A stretch of 64,000 bases of DNA from JANMCE01 sp963791625 (GTDB taxonomy: Bacteria > Actinomycetota > Acidimicrobiia > Acidimicrobiales > Ilumatobacteraceae): assembly GCA_963791625.1 (NCBI GenBank), contig CAWBTA010000006.1, positions 806,001 to 870,000 of the forward strand, in the 5' to 3' direction. Positions 51,833-60,776 of this stretch are shown here, in pieces. The first letter of the stretch is position 1, and each line of letters starts with the position of its first letter. Under the pieces are notes generated by a model, which made no database searches, was not told the DNA's origin, and was given only the letters and a program-made list of their open reading frames with translations. A program made the translations under genes and the position numbers.

Positions 51833-53020
51833 CTACGGGCGGATGATGGCGGAGATCATGGCTTGGAATTTGGCCTGGGTTTCGGCCAGCTCCGCCAGCG
51901 GATCGCTCTCGGCCACGATGCCGCCGCCGGCAAACAGGCGCGCCTGGGTGCCCTGAATTTCAGCGCATCGGATGGCGACGGCGAAGGTCCCGTTGCCGTC
52001 TGCATCCAACCAGCCGACAGCTCCGCCGTAGCGGCCTCGGTCCATGCCTTCGACTTCGGTAATGAGGGCCAGGGCATCATTGCGTGGGTGTCCGCCGAGG
52101 GCAGGCGTGGGGGAGAGCGCACGGGCCATTTCCAGAACCGACGGCGCGGGCTGCGACAGCCAACCTTCCATACGGGTGCCGAGGTGCTGCACGTTGGCGA
52201 CGGCCACGATGCTTGGCTCGGCTTCCCAGTCGAGATAGCTACACCACGGCAGCAGCGTGTCGTTCACCACGTCGATCACCACGCGGTGCTCCACCTGGTT
52301 CTTCATGCTGGCAATGAGTTCGGCGGCCAGACGAGCGTCGGTAGCCGGGTCACCGGTGCGCGGGGTCGTACCGGCGAGCGGATGAGACCGCACGACGTCG
52401 CCATGGCGGGCGATGAGCAGTTCGGGACTGGCGCCGATGAACCCGTCAATCGAGTAGCGGTAGCTCGATCCGAAACTGGCACGGAGCCGCCGCAGGATGG
52501 CACGTACGTCGAGCGGCTTGTCGGCCGAGATGAAGATGTCGCGGGCGATGACGACCTTGGTGAGATGTCCGCTCCGTACCGCGTCTCGCCCGGCAGCAAC
52601 GGCGGCCAGATAGGTCTCGATAGACACGCCCGGTCGCACGCTGAACGAGCCACCGTCGGGTGTCGGCGGCCGTGGGGTCGGCAGCGTTGCTATGGCGGCA
52701 TCGATGTCGCTGTCAATCGAGGTGATCCACACTCGTCCCTCGGCATCTTTTCCCACTGTCACCTTGGGGACGACGAAATCAGTCGGGGCGGCGGGGATGA
52801 AGGGGAGCACGCCGATGGCGATGGGCCCAGTACCGGGAACGTTGACGTGGTCTTCCCGTTTGATCGACGCCAAGAAGTCCTCAACATGGTCGACGGGTAC
52901 CCGGGCTACCTCGCCTCGCCCAGCGATGCCGACGCCGTCGCGCACGAACAGGAAGCCGGTGCTGCCAGCCACATCGTTGAGATCGACCGGAACGCTCAGC
53001 GGCCGAGTGACAGCTCTCAT
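51833..53020 (-). CDS. menF: Isochorismate synthase (menaquinone pathway)
   Basis: The 395-residue chorismate-binding enzyme converts chorismate to isochorismate. Visible core motifs are HLTKVVIARDI, GASPELLIARHGD, SHPLAGTTPRTG, VANVQHLGTRM, LSPTPALGGHPR and RLFAGGGIVAESDP. Its ATG overlaps the stop of menG (ATGA), supporting menaquinone rather than siderophore synthesis. Confidence 0.92.
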   Translation of the reverse strand: MRAVTRPLSVPVDLNDVAGSTGFLFVRDGVGIAGRGEVARVPVDHVEDFLASIKREDHVNVPGTGPIAIGVLPFIPAAPTDFVVPKVTVGKDAEGRVWITSIDSDIDAAIATLPTPRPPTPDGGSFSVRPGVSIETYLAAVAAGRDAVRSGHLTKVVIARDIFISADKPLDVRAILRRLRASFGSSYRYSIDGFIGASPELLIARHGDVVRSHPLAGTTPRTGDPATDARLAAELIASMKNQVEHRVVIDVVNDTLLPWCSYLDWEAEPSIVAVANVQHLGTRMEGWLSQPAPSVLEMARALSPTPALGGHPRNDALALITEVEGMDRGRYGGAVGWLDADGNGTFAVAIRCAEIQGTQARLFAGGGIVAESDPLAELAETQAKFQAMISAIIRP

Positions 53021-53721
53021 CCCCGCGTACCGGTGATCAGCTGAGTGATGCCTCCGGCCAGCAAACGGCGATCACCGTCAAGCCATCCGGCCGCTGCGAA
53101 GCGTGCCATCATTTCGGCTGGCTCAGGCAAGTAGGCGACGCTCTTCGGAAGGTACGCGTAGGCTGCGCCGTCGGACAGAAGCGCGCCGACCTTGGGCACG
53201 ATCTTGCCGAAGTAGATGCCGTGCCCGATCCGCAGAATCGGATTGGGCGGCGTAGCCACATCCAGCAGCGCGACCCTGCCGTTGGGACGAACCACGCGTG
53301 CGATCTCGTCGAAGAATCCGCCAAGGTCCACAAAGTTCCGTAGCGCGAAACCGCAGGTGATGCCGTCAAGGCTGTGATCTGGGAACGGCAGGTGGAGGAT
53401 ATCGGCCTGTACTCGCGGCTCACCTGAGGTGTCGTTGGCCAACATGCCGAACGAAAGGTCCACCGACAAGGGACGAAACCCTTCCGCCCGTAGATCAATG
53501 CACATGTCGCCGGTGCCGCTCGCGAGATCGGCGACCAGTGAACCCGTTGGCAGTCCGAGCGAACGGATGGCCTGCTTGCGCCAGCGCACATCGAGTCGAA
53601 ACGTCATCAACCGGTTCACCAGGTCATAGCGCGGGGCGATCGTGTCGAACATGGCCTGCACGGCGCGCTGCTTTTCATCCCCGGTTGGCAGGACATCACT
53701 GTCCCAGAGTGGCTTGGTCAC
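53017..53721 (-). CDS. menG: Demethylmenaquinone methyltransferase
   Basis: The 234-residue SAM-dependent enzyme of the UbiE/MenG family catalyses the last step of menaquinone synthesis. It shows AMFDTIAPRYDLVNRLMTFR, the SAM loop VADLASGTGDMCIDL, ITCGFALRNFVD and VVRPNGRVALLDVATP. The GTG at 53721 gives the normal N-terminus; the frame is open far upstream but antisense to the acyl-CoA dehydrogenase. It is the first gene of a two-gene men operon. Confidence 0.94.
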   Translation of the reverse strand: MTKPLWDSDVLPTGDEKQRAVQAMFDTIAPRYDLVNRLMTFRLDVRWRKQAIRSLGLPTGSLVADLASGTGDMCIDLRAEGFRPLSVDLSFGMLANDTSGEPRVQADILHLPFPDHSLDGITCGFALRNFVDLGGFFDEIARVVRPNGRVALLDVATPPNPILRIGHGIYFGKIVPKVGALLSDGAAYAYLPKSVAYLPEPAEMMARFAAAGWLDGDRRLLAGGITQLITGTRG

Positions 53722-53815
53722 ATTCCTAGTCTGGCCGTCAGCGCGCGAAGCTAGCGAGGCGGCTGCATTGCGTCGGCCGCGCTGTGACCGATGACCGTGG
53801 GGGAGTGTTGCTGGA

Positions 53816-55033
53816 GTGATCGACTTTTCTTTTCCGCCTGAGGTGGAAAGCGTCCGTCTCAAGGTTCGGCAGTTGATGGACGAGGTCGTGCGCCCCGAAT
53901 GGGAATCGATTGATTCGAGTGAGCGTGGCCAGGTCGTCAAGGCCATTGGCCGCTGTCGAAAGGTGGCCAAGGAATGGGGTCTGTGGCTGCCGCACATGCC
54001 CGCCGAGTGGGGCGGCATGGGCCTCGGCCCAACGGCCATGGCTGCTGTATCGGCCGAGGCGGCCAAGGTGTCGGTCGGGCCGTATGTGCTGAACGCGCAA
54101 GCACCCGATGAAGGCAACCAACACACGCTGTTGCACTGGGGCACCGACGAGCAGAAGGAGAAGTACCTCCGACCGCTCTGCGAGGGAACGACCCGCTCCT
54201 GCTTTGCGATGACCGAACCCGAGGTCGCCGGATCGGACCCGACGCTCATCAAGACCTTCGCCTATCGCGACGGTGATGAATGGGTCATCAACGGCCACAA
54301 GTGGTTCATCTCCGGTGCCCGCGGCGCGAAGTTCGCCATGCTGATCGCCCGTACTGAAGAAGATCCGGATCTGCCCCAGGCTGCCAACACCTGCTTCATC
54401 GTCGACCTGCCAGCTGAGGGTTGGGAGTTGGTACGCGACGTGGAAACGATGTCGGGTGGTCACAACCATTGCGAGATCCGTATCAACGATCTGCGGGTGC
54501 CGCACACCAACATGCTCGGTGGCCAGGGCCAGGGTCACCTGCTCGGCCAGTACCGTCTGGGGCCGGCCCGACTGGCGCACTGCATGCGGTGGATCGGACA
54601 GGCCGAGACAGCGCTCGACATGATGGTGAAGCGATCGCTCGAACGCTTCAGCCACGGCTCTTTGCTCGCGGAGAAGCAGGGCATCCAGTGGATGATTGCC
54701 GACTCGGCGATGGAGCTCTACCAGTGCAAGCTCATGGTGCTGCACGGTGCCTACAAGATCGAGAACGGGCAGGACTTCATTGCCGAAGTATCGATGGCCA
54801 AACACTTCGTGGCCAACAGCCTGTGGCGCATCATCGACCGGGCCATTCAGGTGCACGGTGCCCTCGGCTACTCCACCGACACCCCGTTGGCAGGCATGCT
54901 CACTCAGGCCCGCTGGGCCCGCTTCGCCGACGGCGCCGATGAAATCCACCAAATGCGCATCGCCCAACGCACCATCGCCGCCTACAAAGACCACGGCTCC
55001 ACCCGCACCGCCACGGGCAACCTGCCGCTCTAG
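53816..55033 (+). CDS. Acyl-CoA dehydrogenase
   Basis: The 405-residue flavoenzyme has the standard ACAD layout: AEWGGMGLGPTAMA, the signature FAMTEPEVAGSDPT, GHKWFISGARGAKF, and the C-terminal IQVHGALGYSTDTPLAGML with ARWARFADGADEIH. It oxidises acyl-CoA esters at C2-C3. Its exact chain length preference is not readable. The GTG start 53816 faces menG across 94 bp. It converges with the acyl-CoA synthetase gene, which may act in the same pathway. Confidence 0.94.
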   Translation: MIDFSFPPEVESVRLKVRQLMDEVVRPEWESIDSSERGQVVKAIGRCRKVAKEWGLWLPHMPAEWGGMGLGPTAMAAVSAEAAKVSVGPYVLNAQAPDEGNQHTLLHWGTDEQKEKYLRPLCEGTTRSCFAMTEPEVAGSDPTLIKTFAYRDGDEWVINGHKWFISGARGAKFAMLIARTEEDPDLPQAANTCFIVDLPAEGWELVRDVETMSGGHNHCEIRINDLRVPHTNMLGGQGQGHLLGQYRLGPARLAHCMRWIGQAETALDMMVKRSLERFSHGSLLAEKQGIQWMIADSAMELYQCKLMVLHGAYKIENGQDFIAEVSMAKHFVANSLWRIIDRAIQVHGALGYSTDTPLAGMLTQARWARFADGADEIHQMRIAQRTIAAYKDHGSTRTATGNLPL

Positions 55034-55081
55034 CTCGGCCCGCCGTTGTGTCCGCTCCTGGCTTGGGCGAGCATCTACTGG

Positions 55082-56692
55082 TCAGGTTGGGTTGGCGAGG
55101 GATTTTGCCCAGCGGTAGTCGGGTTTGCCGGCGGGGGAGCGGTGGACGGCGTCGACGAAGAGGTAGGCCTTGGGGAGTTTGTAGCGGGCGATGTGTTTGG
55201 CGGCTTCATCGCTCAACGAAGCCTCGCTCGCGTCGGAACGAAGGTGAACGATGGCGACCACCTCGCTGCCCCAACGCTCGCTTGGGCGGCCGGTGACGAC
55301 GCAGTCGTACACGGCCGGGTGGGCCTTGATGGCGGCCTCCACCTCCTCGGCGAAGATCTTCTCTCCGCCCGAGTTGATGGTGGCTGACTCACGGCCGAAC
55401 AACTCCACCAGGCCATCGGCGTCCACCCGGGCCTTGTCCCCGGGTACGCCGAACCGCTTGCTACCGATGACGGGGTAGGTGTGGCGGGTCTTGTCGGCAT
55501 CGCCCAGGTAGCCAAGGGCGAGCCGAGGGCCGCGCTTGGCCAGCCAGCCGATCTCGAGGTCGCCCGGTTGCAACTCCCGGGTGAGATCGTGGGAGAGAAT
55601 CGCAGCAGTATCCGAGAGGGGGAAGCGACCGGTCGATGCGCTGTCTCCGGACGATAGATGTTGCAACTGGGTTCCCACTTCGGATGAGCCGAGTCCGTCG
55701 ATGATTGTCAGTGCGGGGAACAACTCGAGGAACTGTTGCTTCACTCCGGCCGACATAGCGGCGCCGCCCGAGAGCAGCGTGGTCAGCGACGTTGCGTCCC
55801 GAGGGTGGGCGCGAATTTCGTCCAGCAGCGGTCGGGCGAACGCATCGCCGACGATCAACAACAGCGTGATGTGCTCCCGCTCGACCAGGTCCCATATCTC
55901 GGCAGGGACCAGGCGCTCGGGAGTGTCCTGAATGAAGACCGTGCCACCCCGATGCCATGTGGTGAACGCCACCCAGTGCGCCGCGCCGTGCATGAATGGT
56001 GGAGACAAAATCGCCCGCGCCGGACTCGTTGCGCGTGCAACTATTTCGTCGATTGACGTCGCACGACGGCTGCCACCGAAGCACTCGCAGAAGGCATCGC
56101 CTTGACGCCAGAGCACACCCTTGGGAGACCCGGTGGTGCCGCCCGTGTAGAGGATGTAGAGGTCGTCGGGCGAACGTTCCAGTTCGGGCGCAACGGCCGT
56201 GGCCAGGGCATCTTCGTACCAGAGGGCACCGGGGAGAAGTGGGTGGCCGCTGGCGTCATCAACCTGGAGAAGCGTGGTCAACAGCGGCAACTCAGGCAGC
56301 ACCTCGGCGAGCGTTAGGGCGAAGGTCGAGTGGTAGACGATGGCTCGTGCCGACGAGTCAGCAAGCAGATAGCGCAGTTCTTCGGCCACGTAGCGGTAGT
56401 TCACATTGAACGGGGCGAGGCGGGCCTTGAACGCCCCAAGCATCGCTTCGAGGTACTCGCTTCCGTTGTGCAGATAGATGGCGAGGTGATCCTGACCGCT
56501 TTCCCAACCGGCCAACGCCGAGCGATCGACATGGCTGCCGAGCCCACGTGATGAGAGCACACCGGCCAGACGGCCGGCTCGGTCGTCCAGCATTGCGCGG
56601 GTGAAGCGACGGTCGCGAAAGACGACGGCAAGATGGTCAGGGTCGGCGGCGACCAGGGCTTCCCAGACGTCGGCAACGTTGAACTCGGTCAC
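55082..56692 (-). CDS. AMP-dependent acyl-CoA synthetase (fatty acid--CoA ligase)
   Basis: The 536-residue enzyme activates a carboxylic acid to its CoA ester. The P-loop-like motif is YILYTGGTTGSPKGVLW. It also has GLGSSEVGTQ, the hinge region VDADGLVELFGRESATINSGGEKIFAEEVE and the catalytic lysine in SPAGKPDYRW. The start is GTG 56692 (TEFNVADVWEAL); upstream codons read as non-coding. It converges with the acyl-CoA dehydrogenase. Confidence 0.94.
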   Translation of the reverse strand: MTEFNVADVWEALVAADPDHLAVVFRDRRFTRAMLDDRAGRLAGVLSSRGLGSHVDRSALAGWESGQDHLAIYLHNGSEYLEAMLGAFKARLAPFNVNYRYVAEELRYLLADSSARAIVYHSTFALTLAEVLPELPLLTTLLQVDDASGHPLLPGALWYEDALATAVAPELERSPDDLYILYTGGTTGSPKGVLWRQGDAFCECFGGSRRATSIDEIVARATSPARAILSPPFMHGAAHWVAFTTWHRGGTVFIQDTPERLVPAEIWDLVEREHITLLLIVGDAFARPLLDEIRAHPRDATSLTTLLSGGAAMSAGVKQQFLELFPALTIIDGLGSSEVGTQLQHLSSGDSASTGRFPLSDTAAILSHDLTRELQPGDLEIGWLAKRGPRLALGYLGDADKTRHTYPVIGSKRFGVPGDKARVDADGLVELFGRESATINSGGEKIFAEEVEAAIKAHPAVYDCVVTGRPSERWGSEVVAIVHLRSDASEASLSDEAAKHIARYKLPKAYLFVDAVHRSPAGKPDYRWAKSLANPT

Positions 56693-56726
56693 GCCGTCAC
56701 CGTACCGGCACAAGCGCGGCGGGGCG

Positions 56727-58712
56727 CTACTTCCAGGCGAGCGTGACCGGCACTTGGCGCTGGGCGATGCCAGCCTGGCGAACGATAGCGGTCCACACAC
56801 CGGTCGTAATCGCAGGTTGGCCGACTACTTCGGCGCCGCTTGCGCACTTGTACTCCGCAACCGGTTCGCCCGCGGCGAGGGTCGGTTGTGCCATCGCTCG
56901 CGGTGGTACCGCAAACGAGAGCGAACGCTTCGGCGCCAACGTGGTGGAGGAAGTCACCGCAGCTGCACCGACGGTGGTGGTCGTTGTTGTTGTTGTTGCC
57001 ACGCTGGAGGTCGGCGCCGCCACCGTGGTCGATGACGCGAGCACCGTGGACGCTGTAGTGGGCGCAACGGCGGGAGCAGTCGTGGTCGTGGCAGCAACGG
57101 TGGTGGAGGTGGTCGTGGTGGTCGGGGTGACGGTCGGCGCTTGTGCGCCGGCGGGTATGACCGGTAGACAGCGGTCGTTGCCGAGCAGCACCAGAGCAAA
57201 GAACGGCGGCGGTGATTGCGGCGCGACCGAGGGCATGGCGTTGCCCACGTTGATCATGCGCACCGGTTGTTCAGGGTCGGTGACGCAGGCCAGCAACGTG
57301 AGGTCGTAGGGCGCTGCGATGCATGGATCAAGCACCTCACTGCCCACCGTGCAGCGGTACATACCCGCCCTGGCCGCCAAGCGAGCGGTGGGGCTTTCAC
57401 ACACAGCCGGGGCCGGATCGCCGGGTGCGGCCGGCACAGCCAACGCGGTGGCCGAGAAGACTTGCAGCGTTCGCGTCTGGGTGTCGGCAGTTGGTGTACT
57501 GATCGGATCGACTGGCGCACCACCACCGGTAGCGCCGCCCGGAGTGCCCGAAGGCGCAGGAGCATTGGGCAGCACCGCGGTGGAGAACCACCCGCGAGCG
57601 CTGTCTTGCGCCAGCGCCTCGTAGCGACTGCCGACCGTGCGCAGATACTCCTGGTTGGGGTTGTAGGCCAGGATGGCCTTGGTGACGCCTTCCTTGGTGG
57701 AGAGAGTCAACGCGCCCGCGGCAACGCAGAGGTAGCGGCCAGCGGCGAGAGATTCGTCGTAGATGTTGTTGATGTCAATCTTGCCGTCGCCGTTTCCGTC
57801 GGCACCATAACTGCGCCAGGTGGACGGAATGAACTGCATCGGACCAACCGCGTGATCCTTATTGGGGTCGGTGTCGATTTCGCCTCTGTCAGTATCGGCT
57901 CCGATTGACGGGCCGAGGATAGGTGGCGATGTCCGGCCGGTGCTGTCGAGGCGACCAAGTCCGTGACCCGATTCGGTGCGTCCGATGGCGGCCAGCAGCT
58001 CCCACCGGAGACCGCACTTCGGGTTCTCTGCGCCAACACCGACCGCAGCACGTCGGTAGGCGTCATAGGCGACGGTGGTCATGCCGTCGATCGTTCCGGG
58101 GGCCAACGCCACGACGGACTGGGTGAGTTGTTCGGCGACGACTTTGGACGTGACGCGGCTGTTGCTGATTTCCAACGCCAAGCGGGACACGGCTTCGCGG
58201 GCACGATCGCGGGCGGCGAGCGCGTCGGTGAGCTCTCGACTGGCTTGGCTGCCTCGCGAGTTCGCGGCGCGGATGAGGTCGACGGTGTGTCGGTTGTTGA
58301 TCTGGATCATGCCGAGGCTCCACGCCGCGTCATTGCTGTTGTTCTGTCCGATCGCCAGCGCCATGGCGTAGGACTGGCTACTGGCATCGCCGCGCAGGTA
58401 AGCCGTGACCGCCTGCTGTTTGGCATCATTCACGAGTTCGCTGGCGCTGCGTTGGGCCTCGGTGATCGAACCGCCCAGCTTCGTTACTTTTGCCTCTGCT
58501 GCGTCGAGGTCAGCCGCGAGCGCCGGGAGTTTGGCTTCGAGCGCAGAGACAGCCGCGTTTACCTGGCTGGCCTTGGCGGCCAACGCGGCAGGCGTGTCGG
58601 CTGCGGGAGTTGTCGTCGGTGGGTCGGCCGGAGGAGTCTGCGCCGTCGCTGAAGTCGGCACCAGAAGTGCGGTTACGAAGCAGGCAACGACGAGACGATG
58701 ACCGAGGGACAT
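56727..58712 (-). CDS. Secreted lytic transglycosylase-like protein with coiled coil and Thr-rich region
   Basis: The 661-residue protein begins at ATG 58712 with a signal peptide (SLGHRLVVACFVTALLVPTS, cleaved after ATAQ). A helical coiled-coil-like region spans about 45-210. A MltB/SLT-type domain follows at about 230-370: ELLAAIGRTESGHG supplies the catalytic Glu, and DHAVGPMQFIPSTWRSYGAD and LCVAAGALTLSTKEG also match. A Thr-rich stretch (about 535-600) and a C-terminal wall-like domain end the protein. It should cleave peptidoglycan. The coiled coil plus lytic domain recalls NlpC/Rpf-type wall hydrolases of actinobacteria. Confidence 0.88.
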   Translation of the reverse strand: MSLGHRLVVACFVTALLVPTSATAQTPPADPPTTTPAADTPAALAAKASQVNAAVSALEAKLPALAADLDAAEAKVTKLGGSITEAQRSASELVNDAKQQAVTAYLRGDASSQSYAMALAIGQNNSNDAAWSLGMIQINNRHTVDLIRAANSRGSQASRELTDALAARDRAREAVSRLALEISNSRVTSKVVAEQLTQSVVALAPGTIDGMTTVAYDAYRRAAVGVGAENPKCGLRWELLAAIGRTESGHGLGRLDSTGRTSPPILGPSIGADTDRGEIDTDPNKDHAVGPMQFIPSTWRSYGADGNGDGKIDINNIYDESLAAGRYLCVAAGALTLSTKEGVTKAILAYNPNQEYLRTVGSRYEALAQDSARGWFSTAVLPNAPAPSGTPGGATGGGAPVDPISTPTADTQTRTLQVFSATALAVPAAPGDPAPAVCESPTARLAARAGMYRCTVGSEVLDPCIAAPYDLTLLACVTDPEQPVRMINVGNAMPSVAPQSPPPFFALVLLGNDRCLPVIPAGAQAPTVTPTTTTTSTTVAATTTTAPAVAPTTASTVLASSTTVAAPTSSVATTTTTTTTVGAAAVTSSTTLAPKRSLSFAVPPRAMAQPTLAAGEPVAEYKCASGAEVVGQPAITTGVWTAIVRQAGIAQRQVPVTLAWK

Positions 58713-58781
58713 GACGGCGTCAGTGTATGGCGGGCCTGCCAAATTTGAGTCGCACCAGAGTGTCGGCCGGCGCCGACACCG

Positions 58782-59246
58782 TCAGAACAGGTATCGGGTG
58801 ATCGTTTCGGACACGCAAGAGGGCTTGGTGGATCCTTCGGTTTCGAGCGTGAATTCGGTGATCGACTGGACCCAGCCGCCCGGCAATTCTTCTACCGACA
58901 GGATTTTTGCCCCGAGCCTGAGCTTGGCGCCGACGGGAACGGGCGACATGAAACGCATACGATTCGAGCCGTAGTTCACCCCCAGCTTGACGCCCTCGAC
59001 GGCCATGAGCTGTGCTCCGAGCCAGGGAATGAGCGACAGGGTGAGATAACCATGGGCGATCGGTCCACCGAAGGGTGATTCCTTCTTGGCCCGCTCGACA
59101 TCGACATGGATCCACTGGTGATCGCCGGTGGCGTCTGCGAACTGATTGACCCGTTCCTGGGTCATGGTGATGTAGTCGGTGTAGCCGAGGTGGCTACCTG
59201 CGGCGGCTTTCAGTTCGTCGAGTCCGTGGAAAATAGTCTTTGCCAT
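58782..59246 (-). CDS. MaoC-like (R)-specific enoyl-CoA hydratase/dehydratase
   Basis: The 154-residue hot-dog protein has the hydratase motif TGDHQWIHVDVERAKKESPF with the catalytic Asp/His pair, and GGPIAHGYLTLSLIPWL. It follows fabI by 9 bp, so both probably act on fatty acyl intermediates. Confidence 0.93.
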   Translation of the reverse strand: MAKTIFHGLDELKAAAGSHLGYTDYITMTQERVNQFADATGDHQWIHVDVERAKKESPFGGPIAHGYLTLSLIPWLGAQLMAVEGVKLGVNYGSNRMRFMSPVPVGAKLRLGAKILSVEELPGGWVQSITEFTLETEGSTKPSCVSETITRYLF

Positions 59247-59255
59247 TTTGGGAGC

Positions 59256-60023
59256 CTACGCGCCCATGGCGTGGTGACCGCCGTCGACATGGATCATCTC
59301 GCCGGTCGTCATGGGGAACCAGTCCGACATCAGCATGACGCACGCCTTGGCGACCGCCGTGGAGTCGGTGACGTCCCAACCGAGCGGAGCCTTGCTGTCC
59401 CACGTTTCTTCGAACAGTTTGAAGCCGGGAATGGACTTGGCCGCCATGGTCTTGATCGGGCCGGCCGCGACAAGATTGGAGCGGATGCCTTGCGATCCGA
59501 GCGCTTTGGCCAGGTAGCGGTTACAGCTTTCGAGCGCAGCCTTGGCCACACCCATCCAGTTGTAGGCGGGCCATGCGACCGTTGCGTCGAAGGTCAGGCC
59601 TACGAGCGAACCGCCGCCGATCATGAGCGGCGCCACGGTTTCGGCCATCACCTTCAGTGAGTAGGCCGAGATGTTGACGGCCACCGAGACGTCTTCCCAG
59701 GTGGCGCCCATGAAGTCGTCACCAAGACACGCTTCGGGCGCGAACCCGATGGAATGCAGCGCCCCGTCGATGCGATCCCAGTGCGATGCAAGCGCCTCTC
59801 GGACGCTGATGATGTGCTCGGGTTTGGTGACGTCGAATTCGTACACGGGCGGCGGACTCGGGAGCTTTCGGGCGGTGCGCTCGGTGAGCGACAGCGCTCG
59901 ACCGGCGCCGGTCAGGATGATCTCGGCCCCCTCCTCCTGCGCCAGTTTGGCGACACCGAACGCGAGCGAGGCGTCCGTCAGCACGCCGGTTATCAGGAAA
60001 CGTTTACCGTCCAAAAGACCCAT
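59256..60023 (-). CDS. fabI: Enoyl-ACP reductase (InhA-like FabI)
   Basis: The 255-residue SDR performs the last reduction in fatty acid elongation. It shows LLDGKRFLITGVLTDASLAF, HSIGFAPEACLGDDF and the catalytic Tyr/Lys in YNWMGVAKAALESCNRYLA, very close to the InhA motif, then ASNLVAAGPI-like RSNLVAAGPIKTMAA. It is cotranscribed with the MaoC gene and divergent from npdG. Confidence 0.96.
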   Translation of the reverse strand: MGLLDGKRFLITGVLTDASLAFGVAKLAQEEGAEIILTGAGRALSLTERTARKLPSPPPVYEFDVTKPEHIISVREALASHWDRIDGALHSIGFAPEACLGDDFMGATWEDVSVAVNISAYSLKVMAETVAPLMIGGGSLVGLTFDATVAWPAYNWMGVAKAALESCNRYLAKALGSQGIRSNLVAAGPIKTMAAKSIPGFKLFEETWDSKAPLGWDVTDSTAVAKACVMLMSDWFPMTTGEMIHVDGGHHAMGA

Positions 60024-60122
60024 ACGCTCAACCTACTCAACCAGGGCGGCGAGATTTACGATGACGCGAAAGTGAATTGTTGAGCGAGCGGGTCAGGCTT
60101 CGATTGTGCAAGAGTGACCCAC

Positions 60123-60776
60123 ATGCGAATTGGGATTCTGGGCGGTACCGGACCTGCGGGCAAAGCCCTCGGAGCGCGCTTGGCCTCCATTGGCTATCCG
60201 GTCATTCTGGGCTCGCGATCGAAGTATCGGGCCATGGAGGCTCGTGACGAAGTCTTGGCGGCCTGGCCCGATATGCAGCTCGATATCGAATCAGGGGACA
60301 ACTACGCGGCCAGCTCAGCCGATCTGATCGTGCTGGCGACGCCCTGGGATTCAGCTGCCACGACCGCGCAAGAGCAGATCGAGCAGCTACGCGGCAAGGT
60401 CGTCATCTCGATGGCCAATGCGTTGGTGCGGGTCGGCAAGGAGTTCCAGCCGCTCCTCCCGCCGCGGGGCAGCGTGGCCGCCCATGTGCAGGCTGCCGTA
60501 CCTGAGTGTCGGGTGGTCGCAGCGTTTCATCATCTTCCGGCGGCTGAACTCGGTCACCTCGGCTCGCCCATCGACTCCGACGTTCTGATCTGTTCCGATG
60601 ATCGAGACGCAACCATGATCGTGGCCGAGATCGTCAACAAGATTCCGGGTTGTCGTCCGCTCGATGCCGGGTATCTCTCCAATGCGACCGCTATCGAGGC
60701 GTTCACTGCGGTGCTGCTGCAGTTGAACGTGCGCTACAAGACACGCGTTGCGCCGAAGCTGACGGGAATCAAATGA
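60123..60776 (+). CDS. npdG: NADPH:F420 oxidoreductase (NpdG-like)
   Basis: The 217-residue protein has the NADP-binding motif MRIGILGGTGPAGKALGARLA followed by GSRSKYRAMEAR, and ends with the F420-reductase region NATAIEAFTAVLLQLNVRYK. It transfers hydride between NADPH and coenzyme F420. ATG 60123 is preferred; GTG 60114 adds three residues. The mshC-like gene starts within its stop (ATGA). Confidence 0.9.
   Translation: MRIGILGGTGPAGKALGARLASIGYPVILGSRSKYRAMEARDEVLAAWPDMQLDIESGDNYAASSADLIVLATPWDSAATTAQEQIEQLRGKVVISMANALVRVGKEFQPLLPPRGSVAAHVQAAVPECRVVAAFHHLPAAELGHLGSPIDSDVLICSDDRDATMIVAEIVNKIPGCRPLDAGYLSNATAIEAFTAVLLQLNVRYKTRVAPKLTGIK

Noticed and set aside
53722..54252. Long N-terminal extension of menG
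   Set aside because: It is antisense to the acyl-CoA dehydrogenase gene; the family N-terminus fits the GTG at 53721.
57000..57170. Thr-codon-rich tract in the lytic transglycosylase gene as a separate repeat element
   Set aside because: It is a low-complexity linker read in frame (runs of Thr), not an independent repeat.
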